DNA from: Uliginosibacterium sp. | GTDB taxonomy: Bacteria > Pseudomonadota > Gammaproteobacteria > Burkholderiales > Rhodocyclaceae | Assembly: GCA_016718265.1 (NCBI GenBank) | Contig: JADKDZ010000005.1 | Span: forward strand, 248,001 to 312,000 | Direction: 5' to 3' | DNA: 64,000 nucleotides | Shown here: piece after piece, positions 1 through 7,928 of the stretch | Numbering within the stretch: the stretch's first letter is position 1 | How the letters are laid out: every line of letters begins with the position of its first letter | Program-made: the position numbers and the translations under genes | The notes under the pieces: generated by a model | The model's database searches: none | What the model was told of the DNA's origin: nothing | What the model saw: only the letters and a program-made list of their open reading frames with translations

Positions 1-1
1 C

Positions 2-424
2 AAGCTCGGCGAAGCCGGCAGCCTGGCCGAATTCCTCACCCGCAGCATGCGCAAGGTGATCGATGAAGAAACCGCCAAACTCGAAAACGGCCTCACGGTG
101 CTCGCCACGGTAGGCGCCACCGCGCCTTTTGTCGGCCTGCTCGGCACCGTCTGGGGCGTATATGGCGCGCTTGTTGCCATCGGCATGAGCGGCGCCGGCA
201 CCCTCGACAAGGTGGCAGGCCCCGTCGGCGAAGCGCTGATCATGACCGGCCTCGGCCTGGCCGTCGCCCTGCCCGCCGTCGTCGCCTACAACAGCTTCAC
301 GCGCCAGAACCGCCTCACCCTCACCCGGCTGGACGCCTTCGCCCACGACCTGTTCGCCTACCTCACCACCGGCGCGCATCACCAGGCCGGCCGCATCGTG
401 AATCTGCAACAAGGAGCCGCATGA
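2..424 (+). CDS. exbB: ExbB/TolQ-family proton channel protein, C-terminal part (5' end outside window)
   Basis: The reading frame is open to the left edge (codons from base 2 read KLGEAGSLAEFLTRS), so only the C-terminal part is present. What is visible is the conserved core of the MotA/TolQ/ExbB family: the segment ATVGATAPFVGLLGTVWGV is the second membrane helix with its typical small-residue packing, and the third helix follows (LIMTGLGLAVALPAVVAYN). ExbB forms the inner-membrane stator that, with ExbD and TonB, couples the proton gradient to outer-membrane receptors. The stop overlaps the exbD start as ATGA, so the two are translationally coupled. A TolQ assignment is possible, but the ExbD partner and absence of tol genes favour ExbB. 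Confidence 0.9.
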   Translation, partial: KLGEAGSLAEFLTRSMRKVIDEETAKLENGLTVLATVGATAPFVGLLGTVWGVYGALVAIGMSGAGTLDKVAGPVGEALIMTGLGLAVALPAVVAYNSFTRQNRLTLTRLDAFAHDLFAYLTTGAHHQAGRIVNLQQGAA

Positions 425-849
425 TGGCCTTCGGCGGATTCTCGAAAGAGGCCAACACCGCACCGATGGCCGAAATCAACATGGTGCCGCTGATCGACGT
501 GATGCTCGTGCTGCTCGTGATCTTCATCCTCACCGCACCGCTGCTGACGCATGCCGTCAAGCTCGACCTGCCGCGCACCGCCAGCCAGGAAAACCATGTT
601 CAGGCCGAGCGCATCGACATCGCGCTGACGCCCGAATCCGAGATCTTCTGGAACGGCGAAAAGCTCGACGCCGCCGCGCTGGATGCACGGATGCAAGCCG
701 CCGGCGCGCAAGTCACCGACCCCGCCAACGCGCCGGAAATCCACCTGCGTGCCGACAAGACCACGCCTTACGACGCCGTCGCCAAAGTCATGGCCGCCGC
801 CGCCCGCGCCAAGCTCAGCAAGATCGCCTTCGTCAGCCAGCCGGAATAA
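421..849 (+). CDS. exbD: ExbD/TolR-family biopolymer transport protein
   Basis: This 142-residue protein has the ExbD layout. A short cytoplasmic N-terminus carries the family signature MAEINMVPLIDVMLVLLVIF, which contains the membrane-embedded proton-carrying Asp. One transmembrane helix follows, then a periplasmic domain of about 95 residues. It overlaps exbB by four bases. With ExbB it energises TonB, and the TonB-dependent receptor at 13.2-15.4 kb is an obvious client. No tonB gene is seen here; it may lie to the left. A hairpin terminator follows about 25 bases after the stop. Confidence 0.93.
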   Translation: MMAFGGFSKEANTAPMAEINMVPLIDVMLVLLVIFILTAPLLTHAVKLDLPRTASQENHVQAERIDIALTPESEIFWNGEKLDAAALDARMQAAGAQVTDPANAPEIHLRADKTTPYDAVAKVMAAAARAKLSKIAFVSQPE

Positions 850-874
850 GCGGCAACGCCTCATTCCCCCATGC

Positions 875-904
875 AAAAGGGCAGTCCGATGGGACTGCCC
901 TTTT
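875..904 (+). terminator. Rho-independent terminator after exbBD
   Basis: The arms AAAAGGGCAGTCC and GGACTGCCCTTTT pair perfectly (13 bp) around a four-base loop. The T run on one side and A run on the other let it act in both directions, so it can also stop transcription of the convergent hsdR gene. Confidence 0.9.
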
Positions 905-953
905 CATACTGTTGAGCGCTATGTCTCCCTACAGCGCAGAAAAAGCGCCAATT

Positions 954-3395
954 TCATATCTCGTACAGGTAGCGCTGAAATCCGACAAACGCACCGCGCA
1001 CCACATCTGGCGCGCCGAGGTCGGCGAAGGCATCGGGCAGGGCGCTGTACTTCAGCTTGAGCAGCGGGCCGAGCTTGGTTTCGTCCAGTTCCTCCACGCC
1101 CTCGCTCACATAGTGCGCCAGCACAAAGCTCAGGAAGGCCTGCTGCTTGCTGCTGTACTCGGTGCCGATCACCGCCTTGGCGCGCTCGGCGCGTTCCTCG
1201 CGGGTGAGCGGCGCTTCGGCGTAGGCGATGTGCGCGAGCACGTCGAAAAGGTCGCTGTCCTCCGCGTCGATGATCTTCTGCATCTCGGCAAGCTGGTCGT
1301 GGCCGAAGCCTTTTTCCTCCAGCCCGGCAAGCAGTCTCTTGCGCGTATCGGGCGCGCTCCAGATGGCGCGCAACTCGTCTTCATCCTTGAAGAATTCCGG
1401 CAACTGGCCGTACAGCGCACTCACAAACTGCGCGGCAGACATCGGCGTGCCGTCCGGGTGCCAGAAGCTCGTCGCCATCATGTGCTGGATCTGGCGCTCC
1501 TTGCCGTCGGCCAGCTTCACCTTGGCCTTCTTTTTCTTCTGGCACACGCAGGGGCGCTGGCCGCATTCGTGGCAAGGCTCGGGCGGGCAGGTGCAAGGCT
1601 GATTGCCGCAAACATAACAGGGCGGCGGCGGTTCCTTGATGCATACGCAGGGCGAATGCTGGCACTTCGCGCACAGCTCCGGCTCCAGCGGCTCGCCATC
1701 CCATTCCGGGTCGCTGAAGTGGTGATGCGCCTTCACGAAATCGTAGATCGTGAAGTAGTCCTTGCCGTCGTAGAGCCGGGTGCCGCGCCCGATGATCTGC
1801 TTGAACTCGATCATCGAATTCACCGGCCGCATCAGCACGATGTTGCGCACGTTGCGCGCATCCACGCCGGTCGAGAGCTTCTGCGAAGTCGTCAGGATGG
1901 TCGGAATGGTCTTCTCGTTGTCCTGGAAGTCACGCAGCCACTGCTCGCCCAGCCCGCCGTCCTCGGCCGTCACGCGCTGGCAGTAGTTCGGGTCGCTACT
2001 CGTTTTCATCTGGTTGATCAGGTCGCGCACCGCAAGCGCATGGGTCTGCGTGGCGCAGAAGACGATGGTCTTCTCCTTCTGGTCGATCTCGTTCATGAAG
2101 ATCTCGACGCGCTTCTTCTCGCGCTCCTTGATCTCGATGATCTTGTTGAAATCCTTCTCTTCGTAGCGCTTGCCGGCCTCGATCTCGCCTTCCACCACGG
2201 TGTCGTCCGAGGTGAATACATAGTCATCCAGCGTCGTGGCGATCTGCTTCAGGCGGAAGGGCGTGAGGAAGCCATCGTTGATGCCATCTTTGAGCGCGTA
2301 GATGAACACCGGCTCGCCGAAATAGGCGTAGGTGTCGGCGTTGTCTTTCCGCTTCGGCGTGGCGGTCAGGCCCAGCTGCACGGCCGGCGCAAAGTAATCC
2401 AGAATGCCGCGCCAGTTGCTCTCGTCATTCGCCCCGCCCCGGTGGCACTCGTCGATGATGATGAAGTCGAAGAAATCTGGTGGGTACTCGCCGAAGTAAA
2501 AATTCCGTTCGGGCTGAGCTTGTCGACGCCCTCCAACTTCCTGCCCTTCGACAGGCTCAGGGCGAACGGTCGCGGGCCCGCTCATGAAGGTCTGGAAGAT
2601 CGTGAAGAAGATGCTGCCGTTCTTCGGCACCTTGCCCTTCTTCTTGATGTCGTCCGGCGCGATGCGTACCAGCGCATCTTCGGCAAAGGCTGAAAACGAA
2701 TTGAACGCCTGATTCGCCAGAATGTTGCGATCCGCCAGAAACAGGATGCGCGGGCGGCGCGTCGGCTCTGCCGTCGTGCGCCAGTCCGTCAGATTCCAGC
2801 GGCTGTGAAACAGCTTCCATGCCAGTTGAAATGCGATGAAAGTCTTGCCCGTCCCGGTCGCCAGCGTCAGCAGGATGCGCTCGCGCCCCTCGGCCAGTGC
2901 TGCCAGCACGCGCTCGATGGCGATGTCCTGATAGTAGCGGCCCTGAAAATAGCCGCCCTTGTCCTCAAACGGCACAGCGGCGAAGCGGTCGCGCCAGGCG
3001 TTTTCGGTGGCAAAGGTGGCTTGCCACAGCGCCTCGGGCGTAGGGAACGCCGGCAGCTCGCCTTCCGCGCCGGTCTGCATGTCAATGCCGTAGATGCCCT
3101 GGCCGTTCGTGGCGTAGGCATAGAGGATCGAAAGTTTCTGCGCGTAATCCTTGGCCTGGCCGACACCCGCGGTCAAAGGCCTATCCCACGCCTTTGCCTC
3201 CACCACCGCCAACTTGGTGTTGCGGTACTCCAGCACATAGTCGGCGGTGAGCGCCTTGCCGCGCTTGCCTGCACCTTCGATGCGGCCCAGCGTGATCGGG
3301 TACTCGCGGCGGACACGGCTGCCTTCCACCACTCCCCAGCCCGCCGCGGCCAGCGCGGGGTCGATGTGTTCGGCTCGGGTTTCGGCTTCGTTCAT
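954..3395 (-). CDS. hsdR: Type I restriction enzyme, R (endonuclease/translocase) subunit HsdR
   Basis: The 813-residue protein starts at MNEAETRAEH; an upstream in-frame extension has no support. In order it shows the N-terminal nuclease (Asp52 and the E-A-K motif at 67-69), the SF2 motor with Walker A GTGKT (181-185), the DECH box (315-318) and motif VI QIIGRGTRL, then a C-terminal domain. It would translocate and cut DNA only when bound to HsdM2-HsdS. Residues about 277-297 (containing RPEPVEG) are encoded by an inserted palindromic repeat between motifs Ia and II, yet the frame is kept. Residues about 573-620 form a cysteine-rich insert with three repeats of the type CxxCxxxPCxC, possibly zinc-binding. 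It is separated from hsdM/hsdS by four unrelated genes. Unlike hsdM and hsdS it has no frameshift. Confidence 0.93.
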   Translation of the reverse strand: MNEAETRAEHIDPALAAAGWGVVEGSRVRREYPITLGRIEGAGKRGKALTADYVLEYRNTKLAVVEAKAWDRPLTAGVGQAKDYAQKLSILYAYATNGQGIYGIDMQTGAEGELPAFPTPEALWQATFATENAWRDRFAAVPFEDKGGYFQGRYYQDIAIERVLAALAEGRERILLTLATGTGKTFIAFQLAWKLFHSRWNLTDWRTTAEPTRRPRILFLADRNILANQAFNSFSAFAEDALVRIAPDDIKKKGKVPKNGSIFFTIFQTFMSGPATVRPEPVEGQEVGGRRQAQPERNFYFGEYPPDFFDFIIIDECHRGGANDESNWRGILDYFAPAVQLGLTATPKRKDNADTYAYFGEPVFIYALKDGINDGFLTPFRLKQIATTLDDYVFTSDDTVVEGEIEAGKRYEEKDFNKIIEIKEREKKRVEIFMNEIDQKEKTIVFCATQTHALAVRDLINQMKTSSDPNYCQRVTAEDGGLGEQWLRDFQDNEKTIPTILTTSQKLSTGVDARNVRNIVLMRPVNSMIEFKQIIGRGTRLYDGKDYFTIYDFVKAHHHFSDPEWDGEPLEPELCAKCQHSPCVCIKEPPPPCYVCGNQPCTCPPEPCHECGQRPCVCQKKKKAKVKLADGKERQIQHMMATSFWHPDGTPMSAAQFVSALYGQLPEFFKDEDELRAIWSAPDTRKRLLAGLEEKGFGHDQLAEMQKIIDAEDSDLFDVLAHIAYAEAPLTREERAERAKAVIGTEYSSKQQAFLSFVLAHYVSEGVEELDETKLGPLLKLKYSALPDAFADLGAPDVVRGAFVGFQRYLYEI
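2505..2569. repeat. Palindromic REP-like repeat inside hsdR (RPEPVEG type)
   Basis: Two arms of about 27 bases (2505-2531 and 2543-2569) form an imperfect inverted repeat around an 11-base loop. The right arm contains CCCTTCGACAGGCTCAGGGC, a core I recognise from dispersed bacterial intergenic repeats, and a second copy lies in hsdM at 9807. Read on the hsdR strand it encodes RPEPVEG and, after the loop, RRQAQPER, keeping the hsdR frame open. Confidence 0.85.
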
Positions 3396-3396
3396 G

Positions 3397-3439
3397 TTGT
3401 GTCTCACTTGTGAGCCACAAACCAGCTTGTGTCTCACTT
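3397..3439 (-). promoter_or_regulatory. Direct repeats in the hsdR leader, candidate operator
   Basis: TTGTGTCTCACTT occurs at 3397-3409 and again at 3427-3439, exactly 30 bases apart (about three helical turns), immediately upstream of the hsdR start. The right copy is followed by an A/T-rich run. Such a spaced pair looks like a repressor binding region, for example for an Xre-type regulator. The regulator is unknown. Confidence 0.45.
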
Positions 3440-3476
3440 TTTGCAAAAAAATGAGACGCAAACGGCGCCTCATCGT

Positions 3477-3511
3477 CTGAAAAACCATCGAATCAAAACT
3501 GAATCAAGAAA
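3477..3511. repeat. Leader repeat, copy upstream of hsdR
   Basis: These 35 bases match the segment upstream of the BRO-N gene (6315-6349) at 31 of 35 positions by hand count. A shorter related copy (AATCAAAACCCGATCAAGAA...) lies at 3591-3611. The repeat links the hsdR and BRO-N leaders (see findings). Confidence 0.75.
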
Positions 3512-3738
3512 AAATCAAGGCCGGGACGCATCGTAAGCTGTTGATTGGTAAAAAACTCACGCTTCGCGCCCGCCCAACAAAACCGTCAAGAATCAAAACC
3601 CGATCAAGAAACTCCACCGGCAGGCTTGTCCGGCCTGGACGAAGCCCGCTAGACTTGCCCGCAAGTGGGCTGGGAGAACCCGGTCGGCGCTATGACCTCG
3701 GTGAGAACACCGGGGCCTTTCACTTTCTGGCACTGCGA

Positions 3739-4218
3739 TCAACCAAACACCGCGCCAGACCGCTTGAGGTATGCAAGGAAGCCGACCCAAGCCACATTGA
3801 CGGTCTGCATTCCGCATACAGCAGGAATCTTGTAGTTCTGTTTGCGCTTGGGCAAAGCGGCCTGAAATGCTTCATCCGTCACCAGCTCACACCCATTCAG
3901 TTTCGCCGTGGCGATGATGATCAAGTCGTTTTCATCAACCCCGGCGCCATATTTGTCTTCTTCGATTTCAAGCAGGCCTTTCATGCAAAAGGCCTCCAGG
4001 AGGATCGCCTCCGTGACGGACATCTTCTGCAATCCAGCGTCCTTGAGCCAGGCAACGCATTCCGGCGTTTTGTGGCCAACCTCTTCAACTGCGACTTCGG
4101 ACATCCGGATTACGCCGTTTGCCACGCGATCCGCCATCCATACCCAGAGCCCCGGGAATTGCGCAACGGGATAGTTATCCCAAGCGTGGATCATGGAAGA
4201 GGCATCAAACACCTGCAT
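3739..4218 (-). CDS. DUF4411 (PIN-like) protein, probable toxin
   Basis: A 159-residue protein beginning MQVFDASSMIHAW. The early Asp (FDASSMI), the mid-protein acidic residues (VDENDLIIIATA) and the late VTDEAF give the spacing of acidic residues of a PIN-like nuclease fold, as in DUF4411. It overlaps the upstream Xre/ImmA gene by 14 bases, the usual arrangement for this pair, so the two are probably co-translated. DUF4411 proteins paired with Xre-COG2856 proteins have been predicted as toxin-antitoxin systems by comparative genomics. RNase activity here is inference. It sits between hsdR and the rest of the restriction locus as cargo. Confidence 0.8.
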   Translation of the reverse strand: MQVFDASSMIHAWDNYPVAQFPGLWVWMADRVANGVIRMSEVAVEEVGHKTPECVAWLKDAGLQKMSVTEAILLEAFCMKGLLEIEEDKYGAGVDENDLIIIATAKLNGCELVTDEAFQAALPKRKQNYKIPAVCGMQTVNVAWVGFLAYLKRSGAVFG

Positions 4219-5353
4219 AGAAGCGTTCCAGCTTGTGCAGATCAGTGATCTTCAGGTTGTCCAGATAGCTGCTGGCCTTGGCCAACGTGATCCGGCGCGA
4301 GTTCATCGCATCAAGCACCGTGCGCACATAGCCATCGCCGAAGATGTGGCGCGGCTCGCGATTGCGGTACTCGCGGCTGCCACCGTCCTTCTCCGGTATC
4401 ACCCGCAGGCGATTCCATTGCCGATACGCCGCATAGGCCGCTTTCGGCAGGCGCCCGGCATCCATCAAGCGGCGCAGGATCATCTCGCCACTCACACCCC
4501 ACGCCTTGCGCTGAGGCTCAAGCCAGTCATCGAATCCCGCCACGTCGGCCGGGCACTCGTCATCGCGAATGCTTAGCAAGAAAGCGTCCGGCACCAGCAG
4601 ATGTCCGGCAAACGCATTCGCTTCACGTTCCTCGCCATCTGGTGCATACAGGTCGCCCTCGTCGTCAATCGAGCTTGCACGGTGCAACAGCAGATGGCCC
4701 AGCTCATGCATCAGCGTGAAGCACTGCCGCGCATCCGAATCCAGCTTCTTCACCACGATTACCGGGCACTCCGGGTCGTAGAGCGAGAAGCCCAGAATCG
4801 GGCTCTCCTTCGCGATCTGCCATTTCCCGTTGTAGCCATTGCTGCGGAACACCAGCAGCCCTTGCGCTTCGATGGCCTGGCGATAGCTCTCGAAATCATT
4901 GCGGTCTGCCAGCCCCAGCCATTCGCGCACACGCTTTGCCGCAGCCGGGATGCTCAGGCCGGCCAGATCGGGCGGCGAGAAACGCTGCACTTCAGCCGGA
5001 TCAAGCTCTTCGCGCAGCGCCAGAAAAATCGCACGCTGTTGCTCCACGCGCTCGATCAACAGTTTCATCCGGTGCGAGAGCTCCGGCTTCTGGTTCGCGA
5101 GCGTGCGGAACTGTGGCGAATGTACCTTCGCCTCGTTTACCGGCCCCGGCTCCAGGAAGAACAAGGTGCCACGCCCGAAGAACGCCGCCAGCTTGCGCAG
5201 CTGGTTGAAAGTCAAACCTGCTTCACCCGCCATCGCCTTGGCAAAAGTAGCGGGCGCAATGTCGATCTCACGGGCGAGCTCTTCCCGGGTCATGCCGCGA
5301 TCAGCACAACACCAGTCAATTCGCGCGAGGTTGATCGATTGAATGCGTTCCAT
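4205..5353 (-). CDS. Xre-family HTH regulator with ImmA/IrrE metallopeptidase domain
   Basis: Start chosen at MERIQSINLARI; the longer frame upstream lacks support. The 382-residue product has an N-terminal Cro/C1-type helix-turn-helix (about residues 15-65, MTREELAREIDIAPATFAKA) and a C-terminal zinc peptidase domain with HELGH at 216-220 (context CFTLMHELGHLLLH). Proteins of this type (COG2856) act as antitoxin/regulators or, as ImmA does for ICEBs1, cleave a repressor after a damage signal. The 14-base overlap with the DUF4411 gene supports a toxin-antitoxin or stress-response module. No frameshift is seen. Confidence 0.88.
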   Translation of the reverse strand: MERIQSINLARIDWCCADRGMTREELAREIDIAPATFAKAMAGEAGLTFNQLRKLAAFFGRGTLFFLEPGPVNEAKVHSPQFRTLANQKPELSHRMKLLIERVEQQRAIFLALREELDPAEVQRFSPPDLAGLSIPAAAKRVREWLGLADRNDFESYRQAIEAQGLLVFRSNGYNGKWQIAKESPILGFSLYDPECPVIVVKKLDSDARQCFTLMHELGHLLLHRASSIDDEGDLYAPDGEEREANAFAGHLLVPDAFLLSIRDDECPADVAGFDDWLEPQRKAWGVSGEMILRRLMDAGRLPKAAYAAYRQWNRLRVIPEKDGGSREYRNREPRHIFGDGYVRTVLDAMNSRRITLAKASSYLDNLKITDLHKLERFYAGV

Positions 5354-5432
5354 GACTTGATTATATCGGCCTGGCCTGCAAGCGCGTGTCACCACTGCCC
5401 GCAGGGATGACGGTGCAGCGCATGCAGCCGGT

Positions 5433-6284
5433 TCATTTCTTGCCGTCCTTCTTCAGTGCCTTGGTTGCTTTACCCGGCGGCAGAAAGTTCTCGCCCGTCA
5501 CCACCGATTTACCGGTTTTTGCCTCCAGCGCCGTGCGGGCCTGTTTGGCAATCGCCCCGCCTTTTTTGGCTGCCTTGCTGTTCTCGGCCATGCCGGTCGC
5601 CTCATCGGCTTCCGCGATCTGGCGGGTGGACAGTTCCGCCAGCGCGGTGAAGATCAACTCCGCCTCGCTCATGTGGTCGCGCAGGTTGTGGTCTTTCAGA
5701 CCCTTCATCGTCTTGTGCGCTTTCACGCTCACGCCCGCCCATTCCTGATGGATCAGGTTGGTGAGGATGGCGAATTCCTCGCCCTGCTTGATGTCGTGAT
5801 TGGCCCAGTAATCGGTCAGCTTGTTGCGCGTTTCCTGCCCGGTCATGCGCTGCTGTATCCACTTCTCGCTGCGCCCGTGCTTCTGCCAGGTCTCGCGGGC
5901 GCGGTTCAGCGACAGGCCGGGGTCGGCCATTTCCTGCATGCGTTCAAAGCCTACCTTTGCCAGCCAAAGCTTGATCGGCTCTGCCTTCGGGCTGGGTACC
6001 GATTGCACCAGCCGCAGCAGGGTCTGGGCTGAGGCCGCGTCCGTCAGGCGCAACTTCCCGTCTGCGGCGGGCATTTTCAACTGGTGACAATCTGTCACCA
6101 GTTCGCTGCCTTCACGACCCAGGCGCACTTTGAGCTGGTTCCAGTATTTGCGGGCAGTCAGAGCATCCGGCTGCTGGGTCAGCACCTGCACCACGTCCAC
6201 TACCGAGAACCACCATGTCTCGGACTCCTCGTCATACACGCGGCGGAAGGTCTGGTTCTCGAATTCAGCGGGCAGGAATTTCAT
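5433..6284 (-). CDS. BRO-N / DinD-like antirepressor-type protein
   Basis: A 283-residue protein with an N-terminal BRO-type domain (FRRVYDEESETWWFSVVDVV, about residues 12-31). Its central-to-C-terminal part (KGLKDHNLRDHMSEAELIFT, then ALAELSTRQIAEADEATG) is like that of DinD and BRO-N proteins found within type I restriction loci. The C-terminus is lysine-rich. Function is unknown; BRO-N domains bind DNA in phage and baculovirus proteins. No ribosome-binding site precedes the ATG. The leader is a near copy of the hsdR leader: the 29 bases before and overlapping the start match the hsdR start region, leaving a 15-codon relic reading MNEAKTRAEHEIPAR that overlaps this gene in another frame. 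Confidence 0.75.
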   Translation of the reverse strand: MKFLPAEFENQTFRRVYDEESETWWFSVVDVVQVLTQQPDALTARKYWNQLKVRLGREGSELVTDCHQLKMPAADGKLRLTDAASAQTLLRLVQSVPSPKAEPIKLWLAKVGFERMQEMADPGLSLNRARETWQKHGRSEKWIQQRMTGQETRNKLTDYWANHDIKQGEEFAILTNLIHQEWAGVSVKAHKTMKGLKDHNLRDHMSEAELIFTALAELSTRQIAEADEATGMAENSKAAKKGGAIAKQARTALEAKTGKSVVTGENFLPPGKATKALKKDGKK

Positions 6285-6349
6285 GTTCGGCTCGGGTTTT
6301 GGCTTCGTTCATTACTGAAAATCCGTCGAATCATAACTGGATCAAGAAA
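6284..6349 (-). repeat. Duplicate of the hsdR leader and first codons
   Basis: Bases 6284-6312 match 3367-3395 (the first codons of hsdR) at 28 of 29 positions, and 6315-6349 match 3477-3511 at 31 of 35. In this copy the two blocks are separated by 2 bases, in hsdR by 81 bases. A BRO-N gene therefore uses a fossil hsdR leader. Confidence 0.8.
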
Positions 6350-6413
6350 CCTAGGCTCAGCAGCACCCGCAGCCCGAACCCTGCGATTTGTAGCCCTTCC
6401 CGGGCAGACAGGA

Positions 6414-6494
6414 TTTGCTTTAAAGCACTTAAGTCATTGCTATACATAGGCTTTTGTTTTGTATCGCTTGATTAAGGTTTGCGTTAAAGCACTT
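6414..6494. repeat. 17-bp direct repeat after the AlbA-domain gene
   Basis: TTTGCTTTAAAGCACTT (6414-6430) recurs as TTTGCGTTAAAGCACTT (6478-6494), one mismatch, 64 bases apart. The second copy abuts the stop codon of the AlbA-domain gene. It may be a scar of an insertion or a tandem duplication. Confidence 0.6.
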
Positions 6495-7915
6495 TCATGC
6501 CCAGAACGGAAGGTAACGGGCATAGCGGGTCGAGCTGGTTTCAGACTCATCCGCCTTGATCGCTCCCGCCTCGTCGGCTGCGCCAATCACCAGCGGAAAC
6601 CGTAGCAGCCTTCGACTCCGGGATCCGAAGCGCTCGCGCAGCGATTGATCCGACATGCGCTGATTGCTCACATACATCAGACAGCAATGCTGATAACACG
6701 CCCGAACCCGGTCAGTTCTGGACATCACCGCAAAATCTTGATGAGCAAACAGCAGCGCCGTCGTCCTCACCTCACCGACGCGAAAATCCGGGGCCGGCAA
6801 CTGAAACACTTCCGCCGCCTTCACCACCTTGTCGACGCCACTGCCCTTCTCCTCGCAGATGCCCAGACGCCGCATGAAATCGGCCAGCCGTTCATTGCGG
6901 GAGCGGAATTCATCAATGAAACGCTCAACACTGATCGGCGGCGTGCCGGGGTTCGATACCTCAACCCGGTCGGCATACATTTCGATCATCACCGACGCCC
7001 CGCTTGCCGAGAAATCCTGATGCACCAGAGGCGTTCGCAATAAGCTCGCGCAACGCCTGTTTGGGGAACATCTTCACTTCCTCACGCACCACCTGTTCGA
7101 TGCTGTGATTCTGTGGCGCCGCAGAATGGACGAAGTCGACCAGGCTCTCGAAACCCACCGCATAGCCACGGTTGCCCGGCTTGTCTTCGCGGGTGCGGGT
7201 CTTGTCGATACCTTCGTAAATCACCACGCGGGGCGCCTTGCGCACCAGCATCGGAGAAAAAGCCATCGAGTCGTTTGGCCAGCAGAATTGCCGCCAGATT
7301 CGTGATCGTCCAGCCCGCCGCCGTCTGCACGATCAAACCTTCGCCAGACAGCCGCGACAAAACCCCCTCTCGTGTCGTAGGGTAAGGCAGGCGGCACAGG
7401 TCGAAATAGGTCTGCGTATCGAGCAGCGCGATCACCTCGTCCGCGCTGGCCGCCTCCTTCGCGGCTTGCGCAAACCAGTCCGGCTGGCCCTCAGCGAAGA
7501 TGCGGCGCAGTTGGTCGGGCGTCATCGGCACCAGATCCTCACCGGCCCGCATCAGGTAGGCCCCGTCAAAATCCAGCGGCTGGCCGACAGGGCGCGATGG
7601 CACCGCGAAGACCAGCACCCTGCCATCGGCGTGGGCCAGTTCCACCGCCGCCACCCGAATACGCAGCTTGTCGACAATTCGCGATTTGATGTCGTTGAGA
7701 TCGGCCGCTGCCACGAATGCCTGCGTGCCCACCACGCGGCGTGGCAATTTGTCAGAAACACCCAGTACCAGATGCCCACCACCCTCATTGGCCAGTGCCA
7801 CGCAGTAACGCAGCAGCTTGGTGGTATCGAACTGATGCTTGGCCTCCTTGAATTCGAGGTGCTCGGATTCGGCCGGTGCGGCCAGCCAGTGGGTCAGGGT
7901 GTCGAGGCTGATCAT
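6495..7915 (-). pseudogene. AlbA_2 / RecG-like DNA-binding and ATP-binding protein, frameshifted
   Basis: Three overlapping frames together make one 472-residue protein. The N-terminal part (to about residue 215) is an AlbA_2 (divergent AAA_4) domain, including LEFKEAKHQFD and NEGGGHLVLGVSD. The C-terminal part resembles RecG-like proteins used as regulators (RVEVSNPGTPPIS, GICEEKGSGVDKV). One extra base in the A5 run at 7257-7261 (T5 on the coding strand) shifts the frame after AKRLDGF, and a second extra base near 7031 shifts it after LIANA. Near 6615-6640 a local pair of compensating shifts seems present (RSRRLLRF instead of an ESKAATVS-like segment). Removing two bases gives a length divisible by three. 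Such genes are frequent cargo of type I restriction loci. Genuine decay and homopolymer sequencing errors are both possible. Confidence 0.8.
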
Positions 7916-7928
7916 CGTGCCGGATTCC

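Noticed and set aside
912..2693. 593-residue plus-strand frame opposite hsdR
   Set aside because: It is a shadow of hsdR: hsdR has conserved nuclease and helicase motifs, while this frame shows no family features and is biased to Leu, His, Arg and Val as expected from the opposite strand of a GC-rich gene.
5433..6284. BRO-N gene as evidence of a prophage
   Set aside because: There is no integrase, capsid, tail, lysis or attachment site nearby; the gene sits in a restriction locus, where BRO-N genes are common.
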